A stretch of 64,000 bases of DNA, taken from the NCBI GenBank assembly GCA_020636935.1, contig JACJWW010000006.1, positions 39,921 through 103,920 on the forward strand. Direction: 5' to 3'. Below are positions 42,331 to 51,782 of the stretch, piece by piece. This stretch comes from Nocardioidaceae bacterium. Its GTDB lineage: Bacteria; Actinomycetota; Actinomycetes; Propionibacteriales; Nocardioidaceae. The notes beneath the pieces are model-generated. The model made no database searches, had not been told where the DNA came from, and saw only the letters and a list, made by a program, of their open reading frames with translations. Each line of letters opens with the position of its first letter. Position 1 is the stretch's first letter. The position numbers and the translations under genes were made by a program.

Positions 42331-45300
42331 ATGACTCACCAGCCCCCCGTTTTGCCCCTGTCTGATGCACGCCCTGAGACCCTCGCCGACCAGATCTGCG
42401 GCGGCACCCGGTTTGCCGTCACCTTCGGTGGCCAGGGCGCAGCCTGGTGGCAAAACTTGCAAAGCTTGTACGCCGAGCAGCGCAATGCCGACACCCTGGG
42501 CCGACTGGTCACCACCTCCGCCGCACTGATCGCCCCTGTAGCGGCTGAAACGATGGCGGCGCTCCCCCGCCCCTTCGACCCCCAAAGTTGGCTGAATGAA
42601 CAGACTGAACTCAGCACCACCGACTTGAGCTCAGTCAGCCTGTCCATCCCTGGTGTGCTGCTTACGCAATTGGCCACCATGGATGCGCTCGCAGCAGAGG
42701 GACTCGACCTCAGCGTCACTGCCCCTGCCTCAGCCATGGGGCACAGCCAGGGGATCTTGGGCGTCGCTGCCCTGGCCAGCCGTCGCGAAGCCAGCACCGA
42801 TGATCCAATCGACGGGGATGCCGAAATCTTGGCCCTTGCTCAACTCATCGCGGCGGCGGCGACAATTGTTGCCTATCGGGTGGGCCTGATCCCCAATGGA
42901 CACTCCCCGATGTTGGCAATCACCGGCGCTGACCTGGCTGAGATCAAAGAGCTGACGCTGCAGGCCAGTACGCCTCAAGACCAAGTCGTGATCTCGGCGA
43001 TCAACGGGCCTCGGCGCCTAGTCGTGACTGGCACACACCTGGCCATTGATCGCCTGATCAAGTTGATCGAGCAGACACGTGAGTCAGCCAAGGAGGCGCT
43101 GGCGAACAAGTCGACCGGTGGACGAGTCTTCGACCCGGTGGTCGAGGAGTTGCCAATCGGCATCGGATTCCACCATCCTGCCTTGGAGCCGGCTGTAGGG
43201 ATGGTCATCGATTGGGCCGGGCGTTGCGGACTCGATGTCGCGCTCGCCGAATCCCTGGCCCGCAATATCTGTGTCGACCCGGTCAAGTGGGCCCGCCAAC
43301 TCCATGACGGGATCGACGCTGACACTCGCTGGGTGATTGATCTGGGCCCCGCAGACCTTGCCGCCACCATGACGGCACGCGCCGTACGAGGACGCGGCAT
43401 CGGCGTCATTGCAGCAGCCACCGAAGCCGGACGCGATGAGTTGTTCACTCCCGGCGCTGAGATCCGCGAAGCTGCCGATTGGTCTGAGTTCGCCCCGAAG
43501 CTGCGCACCGACGGGCTCGTGGAGACGAAATTCACCAGGCTGACCGGCAAGGCACCGATCCTGTTGGCCGGTATGACGCCAACCACCGTGGATCCAGCGA
43601 TCGTGGCCGCTGCCGCAAATGCTGGATTCTGGGCAGAGTGGGCTGGAGGCGGTCAAGTCACACCCGAGATCTTCGCCACCAATCTCGCGAAACTGCAAGG
43701 CCTACTGGACGAGGGCGCTACTGCGCAGTTCAACTCGCTCCTGCTTGACCCTTATCTGTGGAAATTGCACTTGGGCGGTCAGCGGCTGGTGCAGAAGGCT
43801 CGCAAGGCTGGAGCCCCGATCGATGGTGTGGTGATCACAGCAGGCATCCCCGAGCTCGAAGAAGCCGTTGAGATCGTCGGCGATCTCCATGACAGCGGCA
43901 TCACGCATGTCGCCTTCAAGCCCGGCACCGTAAACCAGATCAAGCAGGTCATCGCGATTGCCCGAGAGGTCGAAGGCGAGTTGATCGTGCACATTGAGGG
44001 AGGTGTTGCGGGTGGTCACCACAGCTGGGAAGACCTGGATGAACTCCTGCTGGCCACCTATCCCTTGCTGCGCGCAGAGCCCAACCTGACGATCTGCGTC
44101 GGTGGCGGCATCGGCACACCCGACAAGGCAGTCGACTATCTGACCGGCCGTTGGGCCCTGCAGTACGACGAGGCCGCGATGCCACTGGACGGCGTACTCG
44201 TCGGAACTGCAGCAATGGCGACCCTTGAGGCAACGACCTCGGCAGTGGTCAAGGATCTCCTGGTCGCCACCCCGGGATACGACGGCTGGGTGGGCGCCGG
44301 GCTGGCCAATGGCGGGGTAACGAGCGGTCGCAGCCAGTTGGGTGCTGACATCCACGAAATCGACAATCTGGCGTCACGCTGCGGTCGACTCCTCGACGAA
44401 GTCGCCGGTGATGCCGAGGTGGTCGCCGAGCGACGCGAAGAGATCATTGCCGCAATGTCGGGCACCATGAAGCCCTATTTCGGCGACTTCTCTGCGATGA
44501 CCTATGCCCAAATGCTGGAGCGCTTCTTGGAGCTCTCCACCCGAGATGGCCAGTGGCTCGATCCCACCTTCGCGGAGCGCTTCAACGCACTCCTCGATCG
44601 CTCCTTGGCCCGGGTGCACCCAGCTACCCAAGGCCCGATCGATCGGATCAATGTCGCCGACCCCAAGGCTGCCCTCGCAACCTTGGTGTCTGAGCACCCC
44701 AGTGCTAGTGAGTGCCTACTCCATCCAGCCGACATCCACTTCTTCATTGAGGTCTGCAAGCGACCCGGAAAACCGGTCTGCTTCGTGCCGGTCATCGATG
44801 CCGACGTACGCCGCTGGTGGCGCTCGGACTCCTTGTGGCAGGCCCACGATGATCATTACGACGCTGACCAAGTGATCGTGATCCCTGGCCCCGTGTCGGT
44901 GGCCGGCATCACGGAGAAGGACGAACCGGTCGCACACCTGCTGGCCCGCTTCGAGTCAGCCGTCGCCGAAGATCTTGAGACAGCCGGGGTTGCCAAGGTT
45001 GAGCCGCAAACAGCAGCCGCACGGGTGGTTGCGGCCAGCGACATCAGCTGGGCCGGGCGCTTGGTGCCCAATCCATTGCGCCGCCTCGGCGCCGATGCTC
45101 GGGTCGTAGCCAACTCCGATAACTCCGCCGAAATCACCGTCACCCTCCCCGAGGCAGTGCTGCGGCTTCCCCTGAGCATGTCAGCGACCGGCGTACCCGT
45201 GATCAGCGAAGCCGCTGCCAGCACCGCGATGGGCGAACTGCTGAAGGTGACTGCTGGTGGCCACCTACCCGAGGTGATCAACGATCGGGCTCAGCTCCAA

Positions 45301-48300
45301 ACCACCTGGACGCCAGCCATCGGCGCCGATCATGCCGGGATGACTACCCCTTCTCGCAGCCGCTCCTTCGAGAAGTCCGATCCGGCCCCTGGGGTCGTGC
45401 CTGATGCTCTCGTTGGTCTGGCTTGGCCGGCTGTCTTCGCCGTGATCGGCCCGGTCGAGGGCCTCTTGGACCTCGTGCATCTCGACCATCGTCTCGAAGT
45501 CGTCGAGCACCCCACCCACGAGGCCGAGCTACACATAACGGCCGTGCTGCTCAGCAGCGTGGACACCGTGGCCGGCCGAGTGCTCACCGTCGAAGTCGAC
45601 TTCGCCACTGACGGACGCACCGTGGCCAACCTGATCGAGCGCTTCATGATCAGGGGACGGATCGGTTCGGCCGATTTTGTGGCTCCTGAGCCACTCGCCA
45701 AGACCGAGACCCCACGCAGCCAACTCGATCGCTTCACCGTGACCTCTCCTGCATTCATGGGCGCCTTCGCCACGGTCAGCGGCGATCACAATCCGCTGCA
45801 CACCAGCATCGCCGCAGCCAAGATGGCTGGCTTCCAGGCACCGATCGTGCACGGCATGTGGCTGTCAGCAGTTGGCCAGCGCGCAGCAGCCACTGCACTC
45901 GACGGCCAGCGCCAGGTGAAGTCCTGGCTCACCCGCTGGGTCGCTCCCCTGCAATTGGCCACCGACGTGGTCATCTCAGTCGAGCGGATCGGCATCAATG
46001 AGGGTGACCTCGTCGTGGAGGTGACCGCAAAGGCGGCTGGCGAGTTGCTGATGGTGGCCGAAGCTGTACTGAGCGCCCCACGCACGGCCTATGCCTTCCC
46101 CGGCCAGGGCATCCAGGCCAAAGGCATGGGCATGGAAGCCCGCACCCGATCTAAGGCCGCCCGCGAGGTCTGGGATCGCGCCGACGCACACACCAAGGAG
46201 TCGTTGGGCTTCTCGATCCTGGCCGTGGTCAAGGACAACCCCACCGAATTGTTGGCCGACGGCGAGTTGCACCGCCATCCAGATGGCGTCCTCTTCTTGA
46301 CTCAGTTCACCCAGGTTGCGATGGCCACCCTCGCCGTGGCCCAGGTGGCCGAACTCCGTGAGGCGGGCGTCTTCGTCGAGGGGTCAATCACCTGTGGCCA
46401 CTCCGTGGGCGAATACAACGCCTTGGCCGCGGTGACCGGCATCCTGCCCCTGGAGGCGCTCTTGGAGATCGTCTTCCGCCGTGGCATGGCCATGCACCAT
46501 CTCGTACCCCGTGATGCGGCTGGCAACAGCAACTACCGGTTGGCTGCGATCCGTCCCTCACAGGCGGATCTCACTGACGAGGAACTGCCGGCGTTCATTG
46601 ATGGCCTCTCCGAAACCACAGGTGAGTTCATCCAGATCGTCAACCTCAACCTGCGTGGTTCGCAATACGCCATCGCCGGCACCGTTGCCGGACTCAAGGC
46701 CCTTGAAGCCGAGATCGAGGCCCGCAGGGCCCGGATCGGCGGCAAGCCTGCCTTCATCTTGGTGCCCGGCATCGACGTACCCTTCCACTCCCGCGAGTTG
46801 CATGCAGGCGTCAACGACTTCCGGGGTCGCCTCGATGCCTTGCTGCCCGAGCGCATTGACGCGAGCTTGTTGATCGGGCGCTACATCCCCAATCTCGTCC
46901 CCCGGTTGTTCAATCTCGATCGCGAGTTCGTGCAAGAGATCTGCGACTACGTCGACTCTGAACTGCTGCGCGAGGCGCTCGATGACTGGGCGGCCTCGGA
47001 GGCCGATCCGAACAGGTTGGCGCGCACAATGCTGATGGAGTTGTTGGCTTGGCAATTCGCCAGCCCGGTGCGCTGGATCGAGACCCAGGATCTGCTCTTC
47101 AATGACCCAGCCGCCGCTGGCGGGTTAAGTGACACAGCCGCCGCCGGCTTGGGCATCGAGCAGTTCATTGAGGTTGGCGTGGCCAATGCACCCACCTTGG
47201 CAAATCTCGCAGCGCAAACCGTGCGTCTGCCGTCGTACGACGGGACCGCGCCACGGATCTTCAACTCCTCGCGTGATGAAGTGCAAGTGTTTGCTCAAGA
47301 CACCCAGACCATCGAGGAGCCGACTGTCGAGGTCCAAGACGACACAGCGGCTCCTGAGGTCGGTGCCGCGACGAGTGCGACACCAGCGGCCCCGTCCCCA
47401 GTGGCTGCGGCACCAGCCGCTACCAGCGCTGCTCGCCCCGATGACTTGGTCTTCACCCCCGCTGACGCGACCCGCGTGTTGATCGCCCTGCGCACGAAGA
47501 TCAGGACCGACCAGATCGGGGCAGCTGACACCATCGAGTCACTGTGCGACGGTGTCTCATCACGTCGTAACCAACTGCTTGTTGATCTCGGCACAGAGCT
47601 TGCTCTGCCCGCGATCGATGGTGCTGCAGAGGCCGCCTTGCCGGCCCTTGCCGTCACCGTCGACAAGTTGGCCCGCACCTATTCGGCCTTCGGGCCGGTG
47701 CTGAGCGACGCGATCGCCGAGGCGACTCGCTCGTATGCCGCATCGGTCGGCGCCAAGCCAAGTGCGATCACCGAGCGAGTCAACCAGACCTGGCAGTTGG
47801 GCCATGGCTGGCTCGACCACGTCAATGCGGCGCTTGTCACCGGGCTTCGTGAGGGCAGTTCTGCCCGCGGTGGCGATCTCGGCTTCATCGGTGCGGCAGC
47901 CGACTTGGCTCAGGCAGTGGATCTGGCGATCCAGGAGGTCGCCACCAACCAAGGTGTGAGCGTCAGCATGCCGGTGGCTGAGCAGGCCGGAGGCACCGTC
48001 GACGTGGCGGCGCTGGCTGAGCTCACCGACGCGATCAGTGGCCCTGACGGAATGCTTGCCTCGACCGCCAAGCATCTGTTGGCCAAGATCGCCCAGCACA
48101 ATGAAACCCAGCCCGATGGGCAAGGCCAGGTCTTCGAAGACGACGAGAGCGATGACATCCAGGCAGGCCTGACCAAGCTCGTCGAGGCCGAGTTGGGCAC
48201 CGACTGGGCACGCAAGGTAGCGCCACGCTTCGACGAGAAGCGCGCTGTGCTCTTCGACGATCGTTGGGCTTCGGTGCGTGAAGACTTCGCTCGTGCCTGG

Positions 48301-51300
48301 CACGGTGACGAGGCGGCGCGCAATCGCAACTTCGCCAAGCTCGACGCCGCTGCCACCCAGCAAGCCAAGTGGTGGCTGAACCAGGCCCGCAGCAAGCAGC
48401 GAGCCGGCTTGGTCAGCTTCTACGGTCGGGTGCTCAGTGACCAGACCGAGCCGGCCTTCGCCGATGACACCGCGATCATCACCGGGGCTGCCCCTGGCTC
48501 GATCGCTGGCGCCGTCGCCGCCGCTCTGCTCGAAGGGGGCGCCACGGTGGTGGCCACCACGTCATCACTGGACTCCGCCAAGACCGACTACTTCCGCCAG
48601 TTGTACCGCGATCACGCATCCGGTGGCGCGAAGTTGTGGGTGCTCCCCGCCAATCTGGCCTCCTTCTCCGATATCGATGATCTCGTGTCATGGGTGGGGG
48701 CTCCCGTGGTGGCTACGGCGGCAGGCCAACAAACCGAGATCCGTCCGGCTCTGGCTCCAACCTTGGTCTTCCCCTTCGCCGCCCCCGGAGTCAGCGGCAC
48801 TGCTGCTGACGCCGGGTCGCGTGCCGAGGTGGAGTTCCGGGTGCTCGTGTGGGGCGTGGAGCGCCTGATCACCGGCCTTGCCGCGATCGGTGCCGACCAC
48901 CGCCTCGGGCAGCGAGTGCACGTCGTACTCCCCGGCTCACCCAACCGCGGTCGCTTCGGCGGCGACGGGGCTTACGGAGAGGCCAAGGCCGCCTTCGACG
49001 CACTGGTGCAGAAGTGGCATGTCGAGTCGGATTGGGCTCGTCGGATCTCCTTTGCCCACGCATTGATCGGCTGGGTGCGCGGCACCGGCTTGATGGGCCG
49101 CAATGATCCGCTCGTTGATGCCGTGACCGCTGCAGGAGTCAGCACCTGGTCTCCTGAAGAGATGGCCGCTGAGTTGTTGGCTCTGTGCGCTCCGCAACAG
49201 CGCATCGAGGCAGCTCATGCTCCGCTCTTGGCCGACCTAACCGGTGGGCTTGACAAGGCCGATCTCAATCTCGGCGAGCTGGCCCGTGATTTTGCCGCTT
49301 CCGCTGCCACAAAGACGCAAGCCGATGACGCGGCCGAGAGCGATGACCAACTCTTGGCCCTCACCCACCCTGCTGGCTGGCGACTCAGCCAGCCGACCCA
49401 GCCGTGGGCTGAAGTCAGCCAGCCACTCGAAGAAATGGTGTGCATCGTGGCCGCAGGCGAGGTCGGCCCGGTCGGCTCCAGTCGGACCAGGCTGCAACTT
49501 GAGGTCGAAGACGGGCTCAGCGCCGCTGGCATCATCGAGTTGGCATGGACCACCGGGCGGATCGTCTACGAGACCGAGCCCACCCCAACGTGGACCGACG
49601 CCAAGTCGGGTGAGTCCCTCACTGAGGCTGAGATCATCGATCGTTTCGGTGAGGAGATCGAGGCTGGGCTTGGCATCCGCCGCTTCCATGACGAAGGCTC
49701 TTTGATCGACGGCACCGCCCCGCTGATGGTGCCGGTCTACTGCGAAGAAGACACCTCCTTCCTCGTGCGCAGCCAAGACGAAGCCCAAGCGTTCGTCACC
49801 GAAGACCCAGAGCGCACCAAGGTCGAAGCAGTCGAGGACGGCTTCTTGGTGACCCGACTCAAGGGCAGTCTGATCCGGGTGCCCAGGCGCTTCAAGCTGA
49901 CCCGTTTCGTCGGCGCTCAGGTGCCCGAGGGATTCGACCCGAAGGTCTGGGGTCTGGGCGCGATGACCGAGTCGATCGACCGCCTCGCTGCGTGGAATCT
50001 CGTGGCCACCATCGATGCCTTCATCTCCTCGGGCGTCACGCCCGCCGAGTTGCTGCGTTGGGTGCACCCGACCCAGATGGCCAACACTCAAGGCACCGGC
50101 ATCGGTGGCATGAAGGCCACCCGTTCGATGTACGTCGATGCACTGCTGGGCGACACCCCACAGGCCGACATCCTCCAGGAGGCCCTGCCCAATGTGATCG
50201 CTGCCCACACCGCCCAGTCATTCCTGGGTGGCTACGGCTCGATGGTGCACCCAGTGGCCGCTTGCGCCACTGCTGCCGTGTCGGTCGAAGAAGGCTTTGA
50301 CAAGATCAAGCTCGGCAAGGCCAAGGTGGTGGTCACCGGAGGTTTCGACGATCTGGGCATCGAGGGCATCCTCGGCTTCGGCAACATGAGCGCCACCGCC
50401 GAGAGCCAGGCGATGCTCGACCAAGGCATCAGCGAGCAGGGCTTCTGCCGACCCAATGATCGCCGCCGCGGCGGCTTCGTCGAGGGCCAGGGCGGCGGCA
50501 CGCTCGTGCTGGTGCGCGGCGACTTGGTCGCAGAGCTCGGTCTGCCAGTGTTGGGTGTGGTCGCGTTTGCAGCGTCGTACTCCGATGGCATCCACACCTC
50601 GATCCCGGCTCCCGGACTCGGCGCTCTGGGCGCCGCAACCGGCGGCAAGGAGTCTGCGTTGGCCAAGGCCTTGGCCGAGCTGGGGCTGTCTGCCAATGAC
50701 ATCGACGTGATCTCAAAGCACGACACCTCGACTGCCGCCAATGACCCCAACGAGTCTCAACTGCACGAGTGGTTGGCCGACGCCTTGGGTCGCGATGCAG
50801 GCAATCCGCTCTACGTGGTCTCACAGAAGTCGCTCACCGGTCACGCCAAGGGCGGTGCCGCTGCCTTCCAGATGATCGGACTGTGCCAGTTGCTCGCCGA
50901 CGGCGTACTCCCGCCAAATCGCAATCTCGACTGTGTCGATGACGCCTTGGCGAAATACGAGCGCCTCGTTTGGCTGCGTCAGGCATTGCAGACCGGCCCG
51001 TTGAAGGCTGGCCTGGTGACCAGTTTGGGCTTCGGTCACGTCTCAGCCTTGGTCGCGATCACTCACCCGGGTGCCTTCGCTGCCGCACTGCCTGAGGCCA
51101 AGCGAGCCGATTGGTTGGCCGCTGCTTCGCAACGTCTCATCGACGGACAGGCACGATTGCTAGACGGGATGCACGGTGGCGATCAGTTATTCGCCAAGGT
51201 GGACAACCGCCGCTTCGTGGGCGATGCCGCTGAGATCAAGCAGGCCGAGAAGCAGATGCTGCTCGATCCTGAGGCCCGGTTGAACAGCACCGGCAGCTAC

Positions 51301-51321
51301 GAGCAGGCACCCGTCAGATGA
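42331..51321 (+). CDS. fas: type I fatty acid synthase (single-chain, actinobacterial)
   Basis: This 2996-aa megasynthase builds long-chain acyl-CoA from acetyl- and malonyl-CoA. Domains in order are acetyltransferase (AMGHSQG, Ser139), enoyl reductase (ILLAGMTPTT near 410; GGVAGGHHSWED near 555), dehydratase (SGDHNPLHTS near 1150; VHGMWLS), malonyl/palmitoyl transferase (YAFPGQG near 1255; GHSVGEYNA, Ser1358), an Ala/Pro linker, ACP (LCDGVSSRRNQLL, likely phosphopantetheine Ser1743), ketoreductase (IITGAAPGSIAG near 2047; AYGEAK) and ketosynthase (AACATAAVS, Cys2645; SKHDTSTAANDPNES; SLTGHAKGG). All key residues look intact. ATG 42331 is preferred over TTG 42319. The stop overlaps acpS (ATGA). 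Confidence 0.97.
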   Translation: MTHQPPVLPLSDARPETLADQICGGTRFAVTFGGQGAAWWQNLQSLYAEQRNADTLGRLVTTSAALIAPVAAETMAALPRPFDPQSWLNEQTELSTTDLSSVSLSIPGVLLTQLATMDALAAEGLDLSVTAPASAMGHSQGILGVAALASRREASTDDPIDGDAEILALAQLIAAAATIVAYRVGLIPNGHSPMLAITGADLAEIKELTLQASTPQDQVVISAINGPRRLVVTGTHLAIDRLIKLIEQTRESAKEALANKSTGGRVFDPVVEELPIGIGFHHPALEPAVGMVIDWAGRCGLDVALAESLARNICVDPVKWARQLHDGIDADTRWVIDLGPADLAATMTARAVRGRGIGVIAAATEAGRDELFTPGAEIREAADWSEFAPKLRTDGLVETKFTRLTGKAPILLAGMTPTTVDPAIVAAAANAGFWAEWAGGGQVTPEIFATNLAKLQGLLDEGATAQFNSLLLDPYLWKLHLGGQRLVQKARKAGAPIDGVVITAGIPELEEAVEIVGDLHDSGITHVAFKPGTVNQIKQVIAIAREVEGELIVHIEGGVAGGHHSWEDLDELLLATYPLLRAEPNLTICVGGGIGTPDKAVDYLTGRWALQYDEAAMPLDGVLVGTAAMATLEATTSAVVKDLLVATPGYDGWVGAGLANGGVTSGRSQLGADIHEIDNLASRCGRLLDEVAGDAEVVAERREEIIAAMSGTMKPYFGDFSAMTYAQMLERFLELSTRDGQWLDPTFAERFNALLDRSLARVHPATQGPIDRINVADPKAALATLVSEHPSASECLLHPADIHFFIEVCKRPGKPVCFVPVIDADVRRWWRSDSLWQAHDDHYDADQVIVIPGPVSVAGITEKDEPVAHLLARFESAVAEDLETAGVAKVEPQTAAARVVAASDISWAGRLVPNPLRRLGADARVVANSDNSAEITVTLPEAVLRLPLSMSATGVPVISEAAASTAMGELLKVTAGGHLPEVINDRAQLQTTWTPAIGADHAGMTTPSRSRSFEKSDPAPGVVPDALVGLAWPAVFAVIGPVEGLLDLVHLDHRLEVVEHPTHEAELHITAVLLSSVDTVAGRVLTVEVDFATDGRTVANLIERFMIRGRIGSADFVAPEPLAKTETPRSQLDRFTVTSPAFMGAFATVSGDHNPLHTSIAAAKMAGFQAPIVHGMWLSAVGQRAAATALDGQRQVKSWLTRWVAPLQLATDVVISVERIGINEGDLVVEVTAKAAGELLMVAEAVLSAPRTAYAFPGQGIQAKGMGMEARTRSKAAREVWDRADAHTKESLGFSILAVVKDNPTELLADGELHRHPDGVLFLTQFTQVAMATLAVAQVAELREAGVFVEGSITCGHSVGEYNALAAVTGILPLEALLEIVFRRGMAMHHLVPRDAAGNSNYRLAAIRPSQADLTDEELPAFIDGLSETTGEFIQIVNLNLRGSQYAIAGTVAGLKALEAEIEARRARIGGKPAFILVPGIDVPFHSRELHAGVNDFRGRLDALLPERIDASLLIGRYIPNLVPRLFNLDREFVQEICDYVDSELLREALDDWAASEADPNRLARTMLMELLAWQFASPVRWIETQDLLFNDPAAAGGLSDTAAAGLGIEQFIEVGVANAPTLANLAAQTVRLPSYDGTAPRIFNSSRDEVQVFAQDTQTIEEPTVEVQDDTAAPEVGAATSATPAAPSPVAAAPAATSAARPDDLVFTPADATRVLIALRTKIRTDQIGAADTIESLCDGVSSRRNQLLVDLGTELALPAIDGAAEAALPALAVTVDKLARTYSAFGPVLSDAIAEATRSYAASVGAKPSAITERVNQTWQLGHGWLDHVNAALVTGLREGSSARGGDLGFIGAAADLAQAVDLAIQEVATNQGVSVSMPVAEQAGGTVDVAALAELTDAISGPDGMLASTAKHLLAKIAQHNETQPDGQGQVFEDDESDDIQAGLTKLVEAELGTDWARKVAPRFDEKRAVLFDDRWASVREDFARAWHGDEAARNRNFAKLDAAATQQAKWWLNQARSKQRAGLVSFYGRVLSDQTEPAFADDTAIITGAAPGSIAGAVAAALLEGGATVVATTSSLDSAKTDYFRQLYRDHASGGAKLWVLPANLASFSDIDDLVSWVGAPVVATAAGQQTEIRPALAPTLVFPFAAPGVSGTAADAGSRAEVEFRVLVWGVERLITGLAAIGADHRLGQRVHVVLPGSPNRGRFGGDGAYGEAKAAFDALVQKWHVESDWARRISFAHALIGWVRGTGLMGRNDPLVDAVTAAGVSTWSPEEMAAELLALCAPQQRIEAAHAPLLADLTGGLDKADLNLGELARDFAASAATKTQADDAAESDDQLLALTHPAGWRLSQPTQPWAEVSQPLEEMVCIVAAGEVGPVGSSRTRLQLEVEDGLSAAGIIELAWTTGRIVYETEPTPTWTDAKSGESLTEAEIIDRFGEEIEAGLGIRRFHDEGSLIDGTAPLMVPVYCEEDTSFLVRSQDEAQAFVTEDPERTKVEAVEDGFLVTRLKGSLIRVPRRFKLTRFVGAQVPEGFDPKVWGLGAMTESIDRLAAWNLVATIDAFISSGVTPAELLRWVHPTQMANTQGTGIGGMKATRSMYVDALLGDTPQADILQEALPNVIAAHTAQSFLGGYGSMVHPVAACATAAVSVEEGFDKIKLGKAKVVVTGGFDDLGIEGILGFGNMSATAESQAMLDQGISEQGFCRPNDRRRGGFVEGQGGGTLVLVRGDLVAELGLPVLGVVAFAASYSDGIHTSIPAPGLGALGAATGGKESALAKALAELGLSANDIDVISKHDTSTAANDPNESQLHEWLADALGRDAGNPLYVVSQKSLTGHAKGGAAAFQMIGLCQLLADGVLPPNRNLDCVDDALAKYERLVWLRQALQTGPLKAGLVTSLGFGHVSALVAITHPGAFAAALPEAKRADWLAAASQRLIDGQARLLDGMHGGDQLFAKVDNRRFVGDAAEIKQAEKQMLLDPEARLNSTGSYEQAPVR

Positions 51322-51782
51322 GCAGCAAGTCGACCGGTCTGATGGCAGATCTGGCGCTCGGCACGGCTGTGCTTGGCGTCGGCGTGGATGTCGTGTACAT
51401 CTCCGCCTTCTCCGCACAACTGGAGCAGCCAGGCACCAGATTTGCAGCTGTATTCACCCCCCAGGAGCGGCGTCATGCTTCCCGCGCAGGCGTCACCACG
51501 GGCCGACCAACCCAGCACCTGGCGGCCCGGTGGGCTGCCAAGGAGGCCTTCCTCAAGGCTTGGTCGGAGTCACGTTTCGGTAAGACAGACGTGATCGCTC
51601 CCGGGCAGGTCGACTTCCAAGACATAGAGGTGCGCTGTGATGCCTTGGGGCGACCCAGCCTCAGACTGCACGGCCCGATCGCCGCGGCCTTGGTCGGGTG
51701 TACGACGCGGGTGTCACTGTCACATGACCTCGATGCCGACACGGCAATCGCAATCGTCGTCTTGCAGGAGGACGTGAAATGA
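51318..51782 (+). CDS. acpS: holo-ACP synthase
   Basis: AcpS (154 aa) transfers phosphopantetheine from CoA to the ACP serine of the synthase encoded just upstream. The family motifs are GVGVDVVYISAF near the N-terminus (metal-binding Asp) and HLAARWAAKEAFLKAW. The ~15 residues before GVGVD are an extra N-terminal stretch. The ATG overlaps the fas stop by 4 bp, and its own stop overlaps the next start by 4 bp, so substrate, activating enzyme and carboxyltransferase are made from one message. Confidence 0.93.
   Translation: MSSKSTGLMADLALGTAVLGVGVDVVYISAFSAQLEQPGTRFAAVFTPQERRHASRAGVTTGRPTQHLAARWAAKEAFLKAWSESRFGKTDVIAPGQVDFQDIEVRCDALGRPSLRLHGPIAAALVGCTTRVSLSHDLDADTAIAIVVLQEDVK

Noticed and set aside
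49237..50208. 323-codon minus-strand ORF within fas
   Set aside because: Antisense shadow of the ketoreductase/ketosynthase region; no independent support.
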